The translations under genes and the position numbers were made by a program. The notes below the pieces were generated by a model that ran no database searches, was not told the origin of the DNA, and saw only the letters and a program-made list of their open reading frames with translations. A stretch of DNA of 64,000 nt from Neckera pumila (Eukaryota; Streptophyta; Bryopsida; Hypnales; Neckeraceae), in contig OZ018417.1 in NCBI GenBank assembly GCA_963969595.1, forward strand, positions 12,588,501 to 12,652,500, read 5' to 3'. This document shows, in pieces, positions 12,521 through 24,980 of this stretch. Position 1 is the first letter of the stretch, and every line of letters starts with the position of its first letter.

Positions 12521-14239
12521 TCCCACTCAAACTTCCTCACATTCGTTGTATGTGTAGCTTTGTCAATACAAGAATTCACCGGCTTTGGTTCAGAGACAAT
12601 GTATGGTAGTGTAACTAGTGTTGCATTCTGTAGTGTTCAGAATGAATTTGAGTGACAATGCTTTTAAGGGTATGAGTCACGGTCTATTAGTTCCAGCTTT
12701 TCAAAGCTCATATTTCCCATGACAAGTGTATTATAGTGCAAGGGCACTTTTGGAAAAATATATAAAGGTGTGTGTCACTTGGATTTAAGAAGATCTTATC
12801 AAATGAGTTTAGAAACACCCTTATACTAGATTCAAGCTTTGCTATCACCAACAAAGTTTTGCAAAAAACATTTGTCCTTTTTTTTATCCCCTTGGCATTA
12901 AACAAGTGCTTGTAGTACTATTTCTGACGCAAAAATGTAAATTTGAAGCTCAAAATTGGGATAAGGTAGGAGGCTCAAAAACTACTCATCTAAAGGTTGG
13001 TCCACCTTTTTTTATGTGTTTCTCTAGATGTGAATATTTTTAGCTCATTTTTCAGACAATGAGAAATAGATGCGGAATGTAACACAAGTGGTTTCATATT
13101 TTTTTGAAGCATTACTGAATTACTTCTTAATTTTCAAATAAATTGTGTCATAAGCACCTGTTTATGACTTTAGACCTTCTATAAACTATTCACATAGAAC
13201 TTATAAAGAAAAATGGGGAAAACAAAGAGAGTGATTGGCTCTTGCAACTAAGTAAAAAAAATTTCAATCCATTCAATGACTAGAAGATTGGTCAATTTAA
13301 GAACCAATGCAATTTAGGAACCAATTCATGTCCATTTTAGAGCTAATTATAGGGGTGGTTCTTAATCCCAAGCAAATTTTGAGCCTATGGACTTCTACTA
13401 AAGTTACATAAGCCCATGAAGAGATTCTCTTTGCACAAATGCAAAGAACGTAATTTTTTTTCTCAAGATGAAATGGTTTAGAAGGAGCACCTTTAAGTTA
13501 GAAAAAGTAGATTTTTAATTTTATTTATTTAAGTCATTTCTTTTATTATTGTCTAGAAAATCAAACATCAAAGTGTCCATTTTTTTTGGCATTTTCCATT
13601 GTCATTCTTTTGTGCATAACTCTTAGAGATAAAATTTTCTAGGTTTGAATTTTTACATAAATACTATTTTCAATGATTTATAAATTATTCATATTTTATT
13701 TTATTCAAAAAAATTATTTCAAAAATCATAGTATTCACTGAAATAGATCATTTTGAGATAAAAAACGGAGGTGTTTCTTACAACGACCCTAACCCTAACA
13801 CATTCAAGTGCAAATTTGGTGAATATGTTATACCTAAAAGGTTTTGTTCAATATGAATCTAAAGATGGTTCTTGTTACAAAAACAGACTTACTTTTGATG
13901 GATTTTGGTTTGTAAACAGTTGAAATAATACTTCAGAATATCTTAGGCATCATAAAGAAGCTATTAATATTGATTACAAGTGTATTAGATAAAACTGAAC
14001 TAAGGCTCTTATGTTTGAAGTTGAATGTATACATGCCATTCTTGCCATCTACCCTGCGGTTGAATGTTCGTATGGATGCATTGTGAGCTCTTAAATTGTC
14101 ACTTTAATCTGAGAGGTTTTTGCTTTTGTTTTTGGAAGTCGAGTTGTTGAAGAAGGTCACGTTCTCAATGCGATTCAGGCGAATTCTCTTGCTACGACTC
14201 CAATATTGATAGAACGAAGGATGATATAGTTGATGGTAT
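12521..14239. other. AT-rich intergenic DNA, nothing recognised
   Basis: No credible open frame, splice-linked exon or clear repeat end was found. A short CCCTAACCCTAA string at about 13,786 is too short to be a telomeric remnant. Confidence 0.4.
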
Positions 14240-15235
14240 ATGGTCATGGAGAGAAGAGATGGCAAGCGTTCTTGGCAACCCAATAACGAGGAGCTCAAGA
14301 AAGCATGCGAGAACCTGTGCGAACAGATGCAGTGGAAGTCGGAGATCTAGGAAGAGGCCCGCTCTAGCTTCCAAGAGATCGGGCAATGCCAAGTCGCCCT
14401 CCACGCCTGGTACGAGGAGAGTCGGAGGCGTGACCTCCGAGGAGCAGCGACGGACGATTTCACGAAAAAGAATCATGGCTATCGTCGTTATCTTTGTCAT
14501 CAAGATCATTTGCTCGAGTTTAGGTCGATCAATCACATAGCTCCTCTGAATCAGTGATGTGACATTTGCGATCGAGACTGTTTCGGGAATGCTATAAAGA
14601 GAGACCTGTGTCGACTCCCATTCATGAGCGAGTAATCACATTGCCAGGACGAAGAAGTCTCGTTTCTGAAGAGCATCTGCAAAGGTTAGGTAATTTCTAT
14701 TAAACTGGCAAATTTTCGGTACAATTGGAATGATTGGCAGCTGGAGAAGAGGTGAATATAGATCTGTCATGTTTTTGGCAATTGGATGGTTGTCGATTTA
14801 TTGAATATTGTGTTAGGTACTTTGAAAGCGCGCGTCCGCATATTCTGAAGGGAGTTAAATGGCGTGTACAAGGGAGTTCTTCCTCTGGGTCAGAATCTGT
14901 GGATCAAAAGAGACCCCGTTCTGCACAGGTCTGAAGCGTGGGAAGGGGGAGACAGAGGATCCCGTTGCTGCAAAGAAAACGTTGAATGTTGTTCCAGTTG
15001 TAATACTACATCGGGATAAAACGAAGGGCATTTGGAACAACAAGGCGAATCAGAAGGAGTGGGATTATGGACGCCGAGGGTGTTGCTCCCAACACGAGGT
15101 TTCTGTGCTTGAGAATATATGATAAGGTCTTTCATGCGGATGATTGGGAGGAAAGCATTGTCAGCACGAGCAAGTTTATCACCAGTTTCTAAAGGGCAGT
15201 TTGCAGCGACAGCCATACAGAAACTCAAGGTAATT
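14240..15235 (+). pseudogene. Decayed coding segment of unknown family
   Basis: From ATG 14,240 one frame continues to about 14,682 with stops at 14,348 (TAG), 14,555 (TGA) and near 14,630 (TAA). It reads as a charged helical protein (EELKKACENLCEQMQWKSEI, then EEARSSFQEIGQCQVALHAW) followed by a Cys cluster CDICDRDC. A further open stretch at 14,734-14,934 and a possible exon ending near 15,229 (QLKX-type end, AAACTCAAG|GTAATT donor) follow in other frames. GC is above background. Plus-strand orientation and style match the decayed segments at 6.0 and 9.5 kb, so all three may come from one gene or element; this is inference. Confidence 0.4.
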
Positions 15236-15558
15236 TGATCGCTAGATTTGGGGGATACTATTTGATGCATTTTCACCATTATACAGGGGTGAGCTTTCAT
15301 TGGGAGGTCACTCAATAAAGCTCACTTTGAGTATTGCACGAGCCAAACTCTCTTGAGATGAAATTGTTTTCTCACTCTTCTGTATTGAATGTTTTCTTAT
15401 GCAATCAGTCGGAGTGGAAGGTTGTAGATCATAATTAAATAACAGTAGACAACCTCATTTCCATTCAAAGATCAGTGGTCATAGATATTTAGCCAAGTTG
15501 TGTTTATTCTCAACTTGCTATTTGAAGACCAACTTGGAATAGGCTGGTCATAGATATT
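15236..15558. other. Intergenic; ends in a ~60 bp sequence repeated at 16,310
   Basis: No gene. About 15,491-15,547 (TTCTCAACTTGCTATTTGAA core) recurs at about 16,312-16,360, on the other side of the TIR element. Confidence 0.5.
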
Positions 15559-16304
15559 TAACCCCTAAAAGCCCATTGTTCCTTCGGGGGACAAATGGGA
15601 GTTTGGGTTGGTACCTACGGGTTGAACTGTTGTTGTGATTTTTCGACCTTTTTTTGAAAATAGAAAAATTGCTAAACTTCGTGGAAATATAACTTTTTTT
15701 TAAATCAATGCCTGGGAAAAAAAGTTATGCCCAAATAAGCTCAAAATAGGGGATGGCTGGACGGGGGCAGCAAAAATAATTTAATTTAATTTAATTTTTT
15801 TAATTTTTTTTCTTATCAATTATATTTTGTCTATTTGGAAAGCTTTGATTCATTTCATTTGGATTTTTTATGAGAAAGTTATGGACAATCTTGTTTTTTG
15901 GGCACTAGAACATCTTCCTGAAAAAAATAACTTGTAGAATTCATTTTTGAATGCCCTTTTAATATTTAAAAAAAAAAAAAGTTCCACAAGGTTTAGTATG
16001 CTTGCTTGAACAATCTCACCATTTGGATTTGAGCTTTTTATTTCCATATAAAAGATATTAATATTTTAAATAATCCTTCTATCTTGTATCTACTTCTACT
16101 TAACAATTTTTTTTACTTTAAACGTAGATATCTTGCAATCTATGTGGTCAAAAATTCTGAATTTTTTTCCGCACAATCTCATACTAGTTAGGTGTAAGAT
16201 CCTATGGTTAAAAATCATTTTTCAATTTTTTTTATTCTTTGCTATAAAAATCACAATTTTAGGTGTTTTTTGGCAGAAATAAGGCCTTAGGATTGTAAGG
16301 GTTA
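15559..16304. repeat. TIR element, TTAACCCCTAAA family, copy 1
   Basis: Begins TTAACCCCTAAAAGCCC and ends in ...TAAGGGTTAA. The left end matches the reverse complement of the right end of the copy at 31,690-32,853 (shared 'cctcgggggacaaatgg'-like string). The interior has shared phrases about 'gaatcaaagctttcc' and 'agttatggacaat'. It is non-coding and non-autonomous. Confidence 0.65.
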
Positions 16305-16424
16305 ACCAAATTGTGCTTATTCTCAACTTGCTATTTGAAGACCAACTTGGAATAGGCTGCTAATAACAAGAGTCATTATAGAGAGACAGGATTAGACCTA
16401 GTGGATCCTCTACTATAATGCTAT

Positions 16425-17153
16425 GGGTGAATGCAAGAAACACTTGTACTATTTGTTGCGTTTTCACTATTTGATGGGTTTTTTCTGGAGTACTTTAAGC
16501 ATAGAAAAATAATTTTTAATTTTTTTTTAAATATGGCCAATGTATATACCTTTAAGATGAAGAAACCTTGGAAAGGAAAAGCTTTTAAAAATTCTCCAAG
16601 TGGGAGAACTAGAAAGTGCCAAATCTCTAGAAAATAGACACTTTGATGCTTTAATTAGTTAAAATTAGTAAAATAAATTAAATAAATTAAATAAAAATTG
16701 GCCATTTGCAACAACTCTATGGAGATAGTCATTCACCAAAAAAACCACCAAAATAATGTTTTATGTATTTCAAAATGCAAAGAGAAAGAAGCTCACTTTG
16801 TAGACTTCTACACTACACAAAATTAACCTTTTTTTAAAATCCCTCTCTTGGAGAGCTAGAAGTCTACTAGAAGACCATCTCATCCAAATTTCAGCTCCAA
16901 ATTCAATTTTTGGGGTACTAAATAGTACTTAAAACCTCCAAACTGGAATTTGTGACATAAAATGGGTGGCTATTTTAATTTAGTAAAACATTTTGAAAAT
17001 TGCCAAAAAATTAGGCAAGGTGTATAGTGGTCATGAGCACCTTCCCTATAAATCTTAAGTCATTTGGATTCAATACTCAAAAATTATGCTTAAAAAACAA
17101 ATCAACATGCAAGGTGTGACAAAAAATAGTACAAGTGTTTCTTGCATTCACCC
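16425..17153. repeat. TIR element, GGGTGAATGCAAGAAACAC family
   Basis: Perfect 19 bp terminal inverted repeat: GGGTGAATGCAAGAAACAC at 16,425 and GTGTTTCTTGCATTCACCC ending at 17,153. About 730 bp, AT-rich, no transposase. Same family as 202-990. Confidence 0.75.
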
Positions 17154-17640
17154 CCAATACATAATAGCAAATCTCTATTCCACAGTTTCCTTTGCTAGTC
17201 TGTGTCTTGCTGATGACTAGACATCTTTGTTGCAAGTTGAGAGACGCCACCCCCTTCTAAGTATGCGAGAAGTTAAGACTTGTCTTCTTCTTCGTTATCA
17301 AGTCTGAAAGCAATTGTGAATGAATTGAAATGAATCGACCGTAGAGTGCAAGCTTGCGCAAACAAAGCAACAGTTTCAACACACCAAGGTCTGCCAGCAC
17401 TACGTGCAAGAGCAGTCAGGAACTGTCCATTGCCATTACTTCGGCGCGCAAATTGAACAATCCAAAGTTGAACATAACATTTAATAGCAAAGTGGTGGGT
17501 TGCCTTCCTCCGGTCGGATGAGATGGTGTGGTATATTCCACACCATCCGTAGCTAATAGTACACGCGTCAATTTTGTTAGAGAATTACAGTAAGTCAGCC
17601 GGCCGCAACTAGACAAGGTAGATAAAAATTTAAAAGAAAA
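17154..17640. other. Intergenic with a short perfect hairpin
   Basis: No gene recognised. 17,522-17,547 is a perfect hairpin: GATGGTGTGG, 6-base loop, CCACACCATC. Confidence 0.5.
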
Positions 17641-17644
17641 CTAG

Positions 17645-19155
17645 TGTTCTAAATCCATTGAACCAAACACACAAATACCAACATCTACACCTATACATTG
17701 TATATTTTGAAAATCCAAAATATAATTGATTTTTGTTTGAATGCAAATGAAATGCTTGGTTCATTGTTGTCTTTTTCTTTTTTGCATTCTTACAAAACCA
17801 ATTATATTTTGAGTTTTCAAGTGAGAAGAGAAGCTATATATACATTTGGGGTGGTACAAGATAAAACAACCCATGAAGGATATGTAAATTAGAATGAGTG
17901 AAACCTCAACCACTCATAAGCAAGTCCAAAGTAGGAATTGTGTTTGAAATAGAATTTTAGACCTCACTAGCAATTGGCGCTTGCTTTGCTATGCATTAAA
18001 TATATTACTTTCATCAATTTTTCATGTGATAGAATGTAGATAAACAAAGTATGTATAATCTATAAATGAAAATATTGACATCCTCATACAATATTCTTTG
18101 AAAAAAATTATACAGTGCAATATAAAGCATTTAAAGAAAATGTTTATATCATAATTTTTCCAAAATAACCTTTGCAAAGATGAAAACATTGCAATAAGAA
18201 TAAATTAATCAAGTGAACAATTTAAGTAGAATCTTCACATTTGAATATGTAGAGCAACGCTAGCGGTTGGTGCTTCCTTATTTTTTAATATTACATTTTA
18301 AAAAGACATAGAATTTATTTATTAAAAGCTTGAAGCTAAATTTTGCAATTTTGCAATTGAGAAATTAAAACAAAATAAGAAAATAAGAATATATTTAATC
18401 ATCAAAGTTAGTTCACTCATTTAAAATTTACAAAAAGAATACATAATATATAATAGAAAGTATCCTATGGCTATTACAAAAGCAATTGAATTTCTATAAT
18501 ATTATTCAAAATGGAATTGTGATATTATAGACGTCATTGTGATTTTAGTAGTATGATTAAGGCATAGTAGAATAACTTTTTTCAAAAAACTTTGAACTAA
18601 GAAAAGTTGTGAAATGAAGATAAGTTTCATCACTAAAAATCCGTTTGGTGTTTTTTGTCTCCAATAAAAAGTTATGAACATATTTCAGAGAGGGTTTGGA
18701 ATGGACATTTTCTTTAACATTTTTGAAAATCCTGTCTCAAATTTGTCCATAACTTTTGATTGGAGATTCAAAATGCCAAACGGATTTTTGAAGGTGAAAC
18801 CTAGCTTCATTCACCAATTTTTTTTATTCCAAATCTTTTTGAGAAAAGTTATTCTACTATGCCTAAATGAGGTCTTAAATTCTATTTTTAACACAATTAT
18901 TTGTTTTTGACTTAACTCTGAGTGCTTGAGAAACTACAATTCTAATTTATTTATCCCACATGGGTTATTTTATCTCCTACCACCCCATGTGTATATAAAG
19001 AGTTGTCTTCTCACTTGAAAACCCAAAATAAGTTATTGATGGCAAATGGATAGGTTGCAATAGTGTATTTAAAATTGGATTCTTTGGGTTTCTGGCAAAC
19101 CATCTCTTTCTACAAATATTTGTTGATTTGTGTGTTTGATCCTAGAATTAACAAA
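17645..19155. repeat. Long inverted-repeat element with outward TATA-like boxes
   Basis: Outer arms: about 17,645-17,900 and the reverse complement of about 18,930-19,155 share AACACACAAAT, GTTTTCAAGTGAGAAG, a TATA-like stretch and ATAAAACAACCCAT-type strings. Inner arms: 18,559-18,680 and 18,745-18,866 share AAGGCATAGTAGAATAACTT and AAATCCGTTTGG. The right arm carries TATATAAAG (about 18,986) reading away from the centre; the left arm carries the mirrored version near 17,836. No coding capacity. Confidence 0.65.
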
Positions 19156-19160
19156 AGAAA

Positions 19161-19337
19161 ATGGAGCGTATTATAATGTACTGCCACTATCCCTGTATCG
19201 AAGCTTATATTAATATTGAAAGGATGAATTTAGTGGATGAGGACTCCAGACAGGGAAAGGCAGACTCTCTGAAGGCTACTGAATGTTATGACATTAGGAA
19301 AAAAATGAACCCTGGAAGGGGCTGCTTCATAGTGTAA
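19161..19337 (+). CDS. Small ORF, 58 codons, unknown
   Basis: An ATG-to-TAA frame of 58 residues beginning MERIIMYCHYPCIEAY, with an acidic/basic middle (VDEDSRQGKADSLK). It lies at the edge of the inverted-repeat element and has better codon texture than its surroundings, but there is no recognised domain. It may be an exon remnant or chance. Confidence 0.2.
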   Translation: MERIIMYCHYPCIEAYINIERMNLVDEDSRQGKADSLKATECYDIRKKMNPGRGCFIV

Positions 19338-19368
19338 GCTTCCCCTCAAGGGAACTCAACAGTGATAT

Positions 19369-19924
<556 letters not shown>

Positions 19925-22012
19925 TTTTTTTTTTTTTTTGGCTTGCGTTCCTTGCGTTCTCAGGTCTCACGGCCTCTTCCAGGGTTCAACTTTTTCCTAA
20001 TGACTCTTCAGCTTGGCGTCTAGCCAAAATGGAAGCCCTGTGAAACCAAACATTTACGGAGCACAAAGCGTTGCAGGTAAATAACCAATGAGCTCAACTA
20101 CTCAAAGAAGTTCATCGACTGCTGGTTTTGCGAATTTGTTCCACAGGACAGGAGGCATCATTTTGGAGGCACATCATTAAATTATGGATGAATCTACATA
20201 GAATGAATTTGTAGTATAGTTGAATCTTGTCACATCTGATTTGAACAATTACAAATTTGCAACAATTGAAGGATATGCTGCTGAGAGATATCCTTGCTGC
20301 TGAGAGATTTCAAAAAGGGACCAGGAAACCCTTGTGTACACGTAAGTCCCATTTTGAGAGTAAGGATTGATTTTGGTAGTTTCTTTTGCAATGTGGTCCA
20401 ACTCTTTTCAACTTTGCAAATTGCAAAAGAGCATGGGATAGTAGTGCTTGATAAAGAGCTAGGATGAAGCTGCACTAATGAAGTTCCTTCAGTAAGCCCA
20501 AAGTCCCAAACCGGTCTCAAACCTTGCCTATACCCTAAACCTTGCATTACAAAGAAATTGAGCCCTTTGGAGCAACTTAGGAAATGACCATAGGCAATGT
20601 GTTTGCTGTGCACGCAATCCACTCTGCGCCCCAATTTTTCCCTTCACTTGTCTTAGGTCATTCTTAGTTTGGACTCTCGTAGACCAAAACTAAGGCTCAA
20701 GAGGTTTGATGATAGGAAATAAAAAGGGGAATCCGGGTGGATTAAACTACAATCCGCCAACGCGATAGCTTGAGTGCGGCATGCGTACTAGCTACACTCT
20801 CACAGTCATCGATCCATGATTATGGGGTTGAAATCTTATTAAAAATTGTAAAATTTTCTTTAAGTCTCTTTCTATTGGCATCAAAAATTTGCAACCTTTT
20901 TTATAGTCGATACACATGGCTCATAAGGTATACACTCACAACTCTTGACCACTAAATGTCTGGGACCTTTTTGGATTTAATAACATCCATGCTTTTGAAG
21001 TATTATAGATCTACACGTCACTAAGGTATAGAAATCTCAACTTTATGATCTTGCAGAATTGTAGTATACATGTTGCAGATGATGTGAATCAAATTTGGAG
21101 TCATTTAGCCACATAGATTGCAAAATTATAATGTTTTAGTGTTGAAAAAGGATGTTGAAGATTTCCTAACAACACACTTGGAGGTGAAATTCGATTTCTG
21201 AACCTATTCAAATAAAAAAAAATTAAAACTACAAAGTGCTTCAAAACAAGCATACAAACACATTTGTGAAAGAAAATATCATTCAAATGATTCATGGTGT
21301 CTTCAAAATGGCTTTGATATAGCAAAAAAAGTTGCAAAAAACACATGTAAGGTCAAACCTCCTACTAGAATGCTTCTCAGACATTCATAACTTCTTCTAT
21401 TTATATAAAATTTTAACCACTCAAACTAGATTAGTATACTCAACTTATCTCTAAAAAAATAAATAGAAACAAACACCATATGAAGAACAAACATGCTGCT
21501 GAAATTCACTATAATCCAAAAATGTCCGGATTTAGAACTTTGAATTGCTCCCAAATATTTAAAACAAGTTAGACTGATATAAACATTTTATCACAATAAC
21601 TAGACTTCAAGGGGAATATGATTCAATAAAATTTATTGAGAAAAACATTAGACGAAGGGAATACAAGCCCTTCAAGTTGCATCCATCAAAATGGAGTTTG
21701 GTGAACTCAAATTGAATTCATGAACTTTGAATGGCTTTTAAGAAATCATACATCTAGATTGATCTAAAAACTTACCACACAAACTAGAAGAAAGAAAATA
21801 TTTTTTCCAACAAGTTTTATTAAATTTGGAAATTGGATGCAAAATGTTACAACACCTCAAATTGGACTTCAAGACTATGTAGGGACACTTTTGGTCCCCC
21901 AGGATGCTAAGAGGTTAGCCCCTAATGACCCAAGGGGGGCGTACTTTCAAAATGGGCCCAAATTGCCAAAAACTTGAGCAATTTTCTTGCTCATTTTTTC
22001 TTGAAATCAAAT
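19925..22012. other. Intergenic, no gene recognised
   Basis: 19,930-20,780 is somewhat GC-richer and holds a 134-codon minus-strand frame (20,634-20,230), but no motif or splice support. 20,780-22,012 is AT-rich without recognisable structure. Confidence 0.35.
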
Positions 22013-22098
22013 ACTCCCTCGGTTTGGAAATAGTGCATCCATTCTTAGTGCAATCACTATAGAAAATGGATACACTATTTCCAAACGGAGGAAGTAGT
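22013..22098. mobile_element. Short Stowaway-like MITE
   Basis: About 86 bp with near-perfect TIRs: ACTCCCTCGGTTTGGAAATA on the left and TATTTCCAAACGGAGGAAGT on the right, flanked by TA. The CTCCCTCCGTTT-type end and TA target are typical of plant Tc1/mariner (Stowaway) MITEs. Confidence 0.75.
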
Positions 22099-23149
22099 AT
22101 GTAACCACAAGATCTTGAAGTTCACATTGAAAGTGAGCACCTCAAAAAATTTCAAATTATTTGATTGATAATTTAGTAGATATTTAAGTTTGAAGTTTTA
22201 TTTGGGTCAATGGAAAAACAAGGCAGCACACTTTGAAGGAGCATATCTTAGTGAGAATATGTTGAAATGATGAGCTTTTTGTTATAAGTGAAAGACAAGA
22301 GAATAAAAAATGCTCATCTAAAATTTTACAAGATTCCGAGCATTTTTCAATTCACGGTGGAGCTTGCAATGCATAGTGGTCACTGAAATGAGAGTATTGT
22401 TTGTAAGAAAAACAAGAATGGGACTCCTTGAACTGCTTAGATTTGTTGTTTTTGAGGTGGATATGACCTTTTTGAGGTAGGCAACAATCACATTGGTTGG
22501 TTGACTTTTTAATCCATGCCCAAACCGAAACCAAAAATATGAGCTGTGAACTATACTACGCCACTCAACTTAAAAAAATTCCACAAGACAAAATATAACT
22601 CAAAATTGATGAACTACCATCAATATATTTGTAATGCAATGTTAGCAACTAGAAAGGTTGCAAGGCAGAAGATGGCCATTTAGATCATAAGGAGTAAAGT
22701 TCACATTTTTGGGTTCACAAATTAGATCATTGCTTACCAACTTAACTTTATCAATCCATATATGTACAACTCACTCACAAACATTTTGTTTTCACGTATG
22801 TTGAAGATCTTATTGGTATCCAAATGCTTCACTTGTTGTTTACTACAAATATGCTAAAACTCTAACAATACCCTTTTATTCTTGGAGTATCCTTGTAACC
22901 TGCCTAAAAACTCCAATAACATCCACTTGTATTTGGATTATCTCTTTACTTCAAATGCTTATGAGACAATCATATTATTAGTCAAATAGTTTGAATGGGA
23001 GACAAGTGTGCTATAAGCAATGATGCTTTAGTAAGTTCATAAGATATGGACCATACCATCATTGAAGAGAGGATTGTATCAAAGAAGTTGAGTATCTACT
23101 TAACTTTGGCTAGTTTAGAGTAGAAACTATTTTAGCCTATTCCACCACC
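22099..23149. other. Intergenic downstream of the second P450
   Basis: AT-rich, no gene recognised. The last ~150 bp is the likely 3' UTR side of the minus-strand P450. Confidence 0.35.
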
Positions 23150-24920
23150 TTACAACAATTTAAACCTAGGCTTTGCACACAAGCACAATGGCACCTTCAT
23201 CCCCACCGACAACCCATTCACTTCTGTCATATCCACCTCCTCCTTCACCTTCAACACCTCCCAATCCAAACAATGCAACAAGTTCCCCAACATCAAGGTT
23301 GCCACCGTATTCCCCAAATTATAAGCTGGACACATCTTCCTCCCTTTTCCAAATGGCAATAACTCATACCCTTCACTCCCACTCAATTGACTCACTTCAC
23401 TTCCTATAAACCTCTCCGGGTCAAACTCTTCTGGGTTCTCATACACACTCTTATCCCTATGAATTGCGAATGCATTTATAAACAACAAGGTCCCAGGAGG
23501 AAAGTGGTAGCCAAAGAATGTGGTGGCGGTGTGGGACTCATGGGGGAGGAGGAGGGGGACCGGGGGGTGCATACGAAAGGCTTCTTTGATGATGGCAACA
23601 AGGAAGGGGAGGTGAGGGAGGTCGGATTCGAGAATTAGGCGAGGAGGGGAGGAAGAGGGGATGTGGAAGGAGAGCTCACGTTGGGCACGTTGAAGGAAGG
23701 AGGGATGGAGGAGGAGCTCTGCCATTGCCCATTCAATCACAGTAGAGGTAGCCGCGGTACCTGCGTTTAGAAGGTCCTGCAATTCATAGATACAAATCAA
23801 CACGGTTAAGAAACAAACAACAATAGATTGCACTGTTGAGCAAGATGTAGAGTTGCAAGTCCACTATAGCATAAAGAGAGAATGAACTCCAATATCTTTT
23901 TGAGATTGGCATAAAGAATGAGTCGTTCACTATAGATCCCAAATTTAGTTATGGTACATGATGTTCTAAATGCCAATTCCTTTAAATTAATGATATTCTA
24001 TGACATTGGCACTTTCAAGATGTGCAACTTAAAATATAAATCCACACTTCTATAAGCATTTAGAATTTTTAGAATCAACATTAGAGGGGATTTGGAGGCA
24101 AGAAAGCATTAGAGAAAAAATTAGTCCTCCAGAGGACCTCTCCAGATTGACATGCCAAGCTATTTCAAGCTTGGCCTATCAAGCTGGAAAAGTACCCCCG
24201 GTGAGTAGTTAGGGTGTAAGACTGCTTGCCAAAGCAGTCAAATTTTGCAATCTTTTTATTTTTTATTTTTTATTAATATTTTATTCGTAAATCTGGATTT
24301 CTGCACCATAGCCATTGCAATTTCAGTTGCGCGGAAATAGGAGAAAAAATAAATTTTCAACCCCTTAAAACAAAATTTCAAGGTACAATAGGGAGTTGTT
24401 GAGAGGCCTTCCGGAGGGCTGATTTTTTCTCTAATGGACTGCTTTAGACTTGTTCCCCAATCTATTTCCATGCTGTAAACCACAGTACAAGCTATCCTAT
24501 AATATTTTTCAAAAACAAAAAAATTCCCCCTCATATCTCATTTTAAGAAAATAAATAAAAAATAAAAAATGTTTTTTTTTTATTTTTTATTTTCTGAATG
24601 TCTGATATCACATTCATTTGGCCATACCACCCTATTGCAATAGTGCAGTTCCAACAATTGGAAACTCAGCAAAATTTGTAGGAAAACTTGTGGAAACTCG
24701 CAGTCCTTTACAAGGCCCGCATTCTCTCTAATGATAGACTAGTTGTGGGACTTCTATTAGAAAAAATATCAGCCCTCCGAAGGGCTGCTCTGGAGTGACA
24801 AACCAAGCTTTAAAAAAGCTTGGTCTATCACTCCAGCTGATTGCTCGCCGGAGCAATCAGATTTTGTAGAATTTTTTTATATATTTTTTATATTATTTTA
24901 ATAATTTTTTAAGATTAAAG

Positions 24921-24980
<60 letters not shown>

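Noticed and set aside
13786..13799. CCCTAACCCTAA string
   Set aside because: Two units only; too short to be an interstitial telomere repeat.
20230..20634. 134-codon minus-strand frame
   Set aside because: No motif, no splice partners and no supporting context; kept only as a note on the intergenic region.
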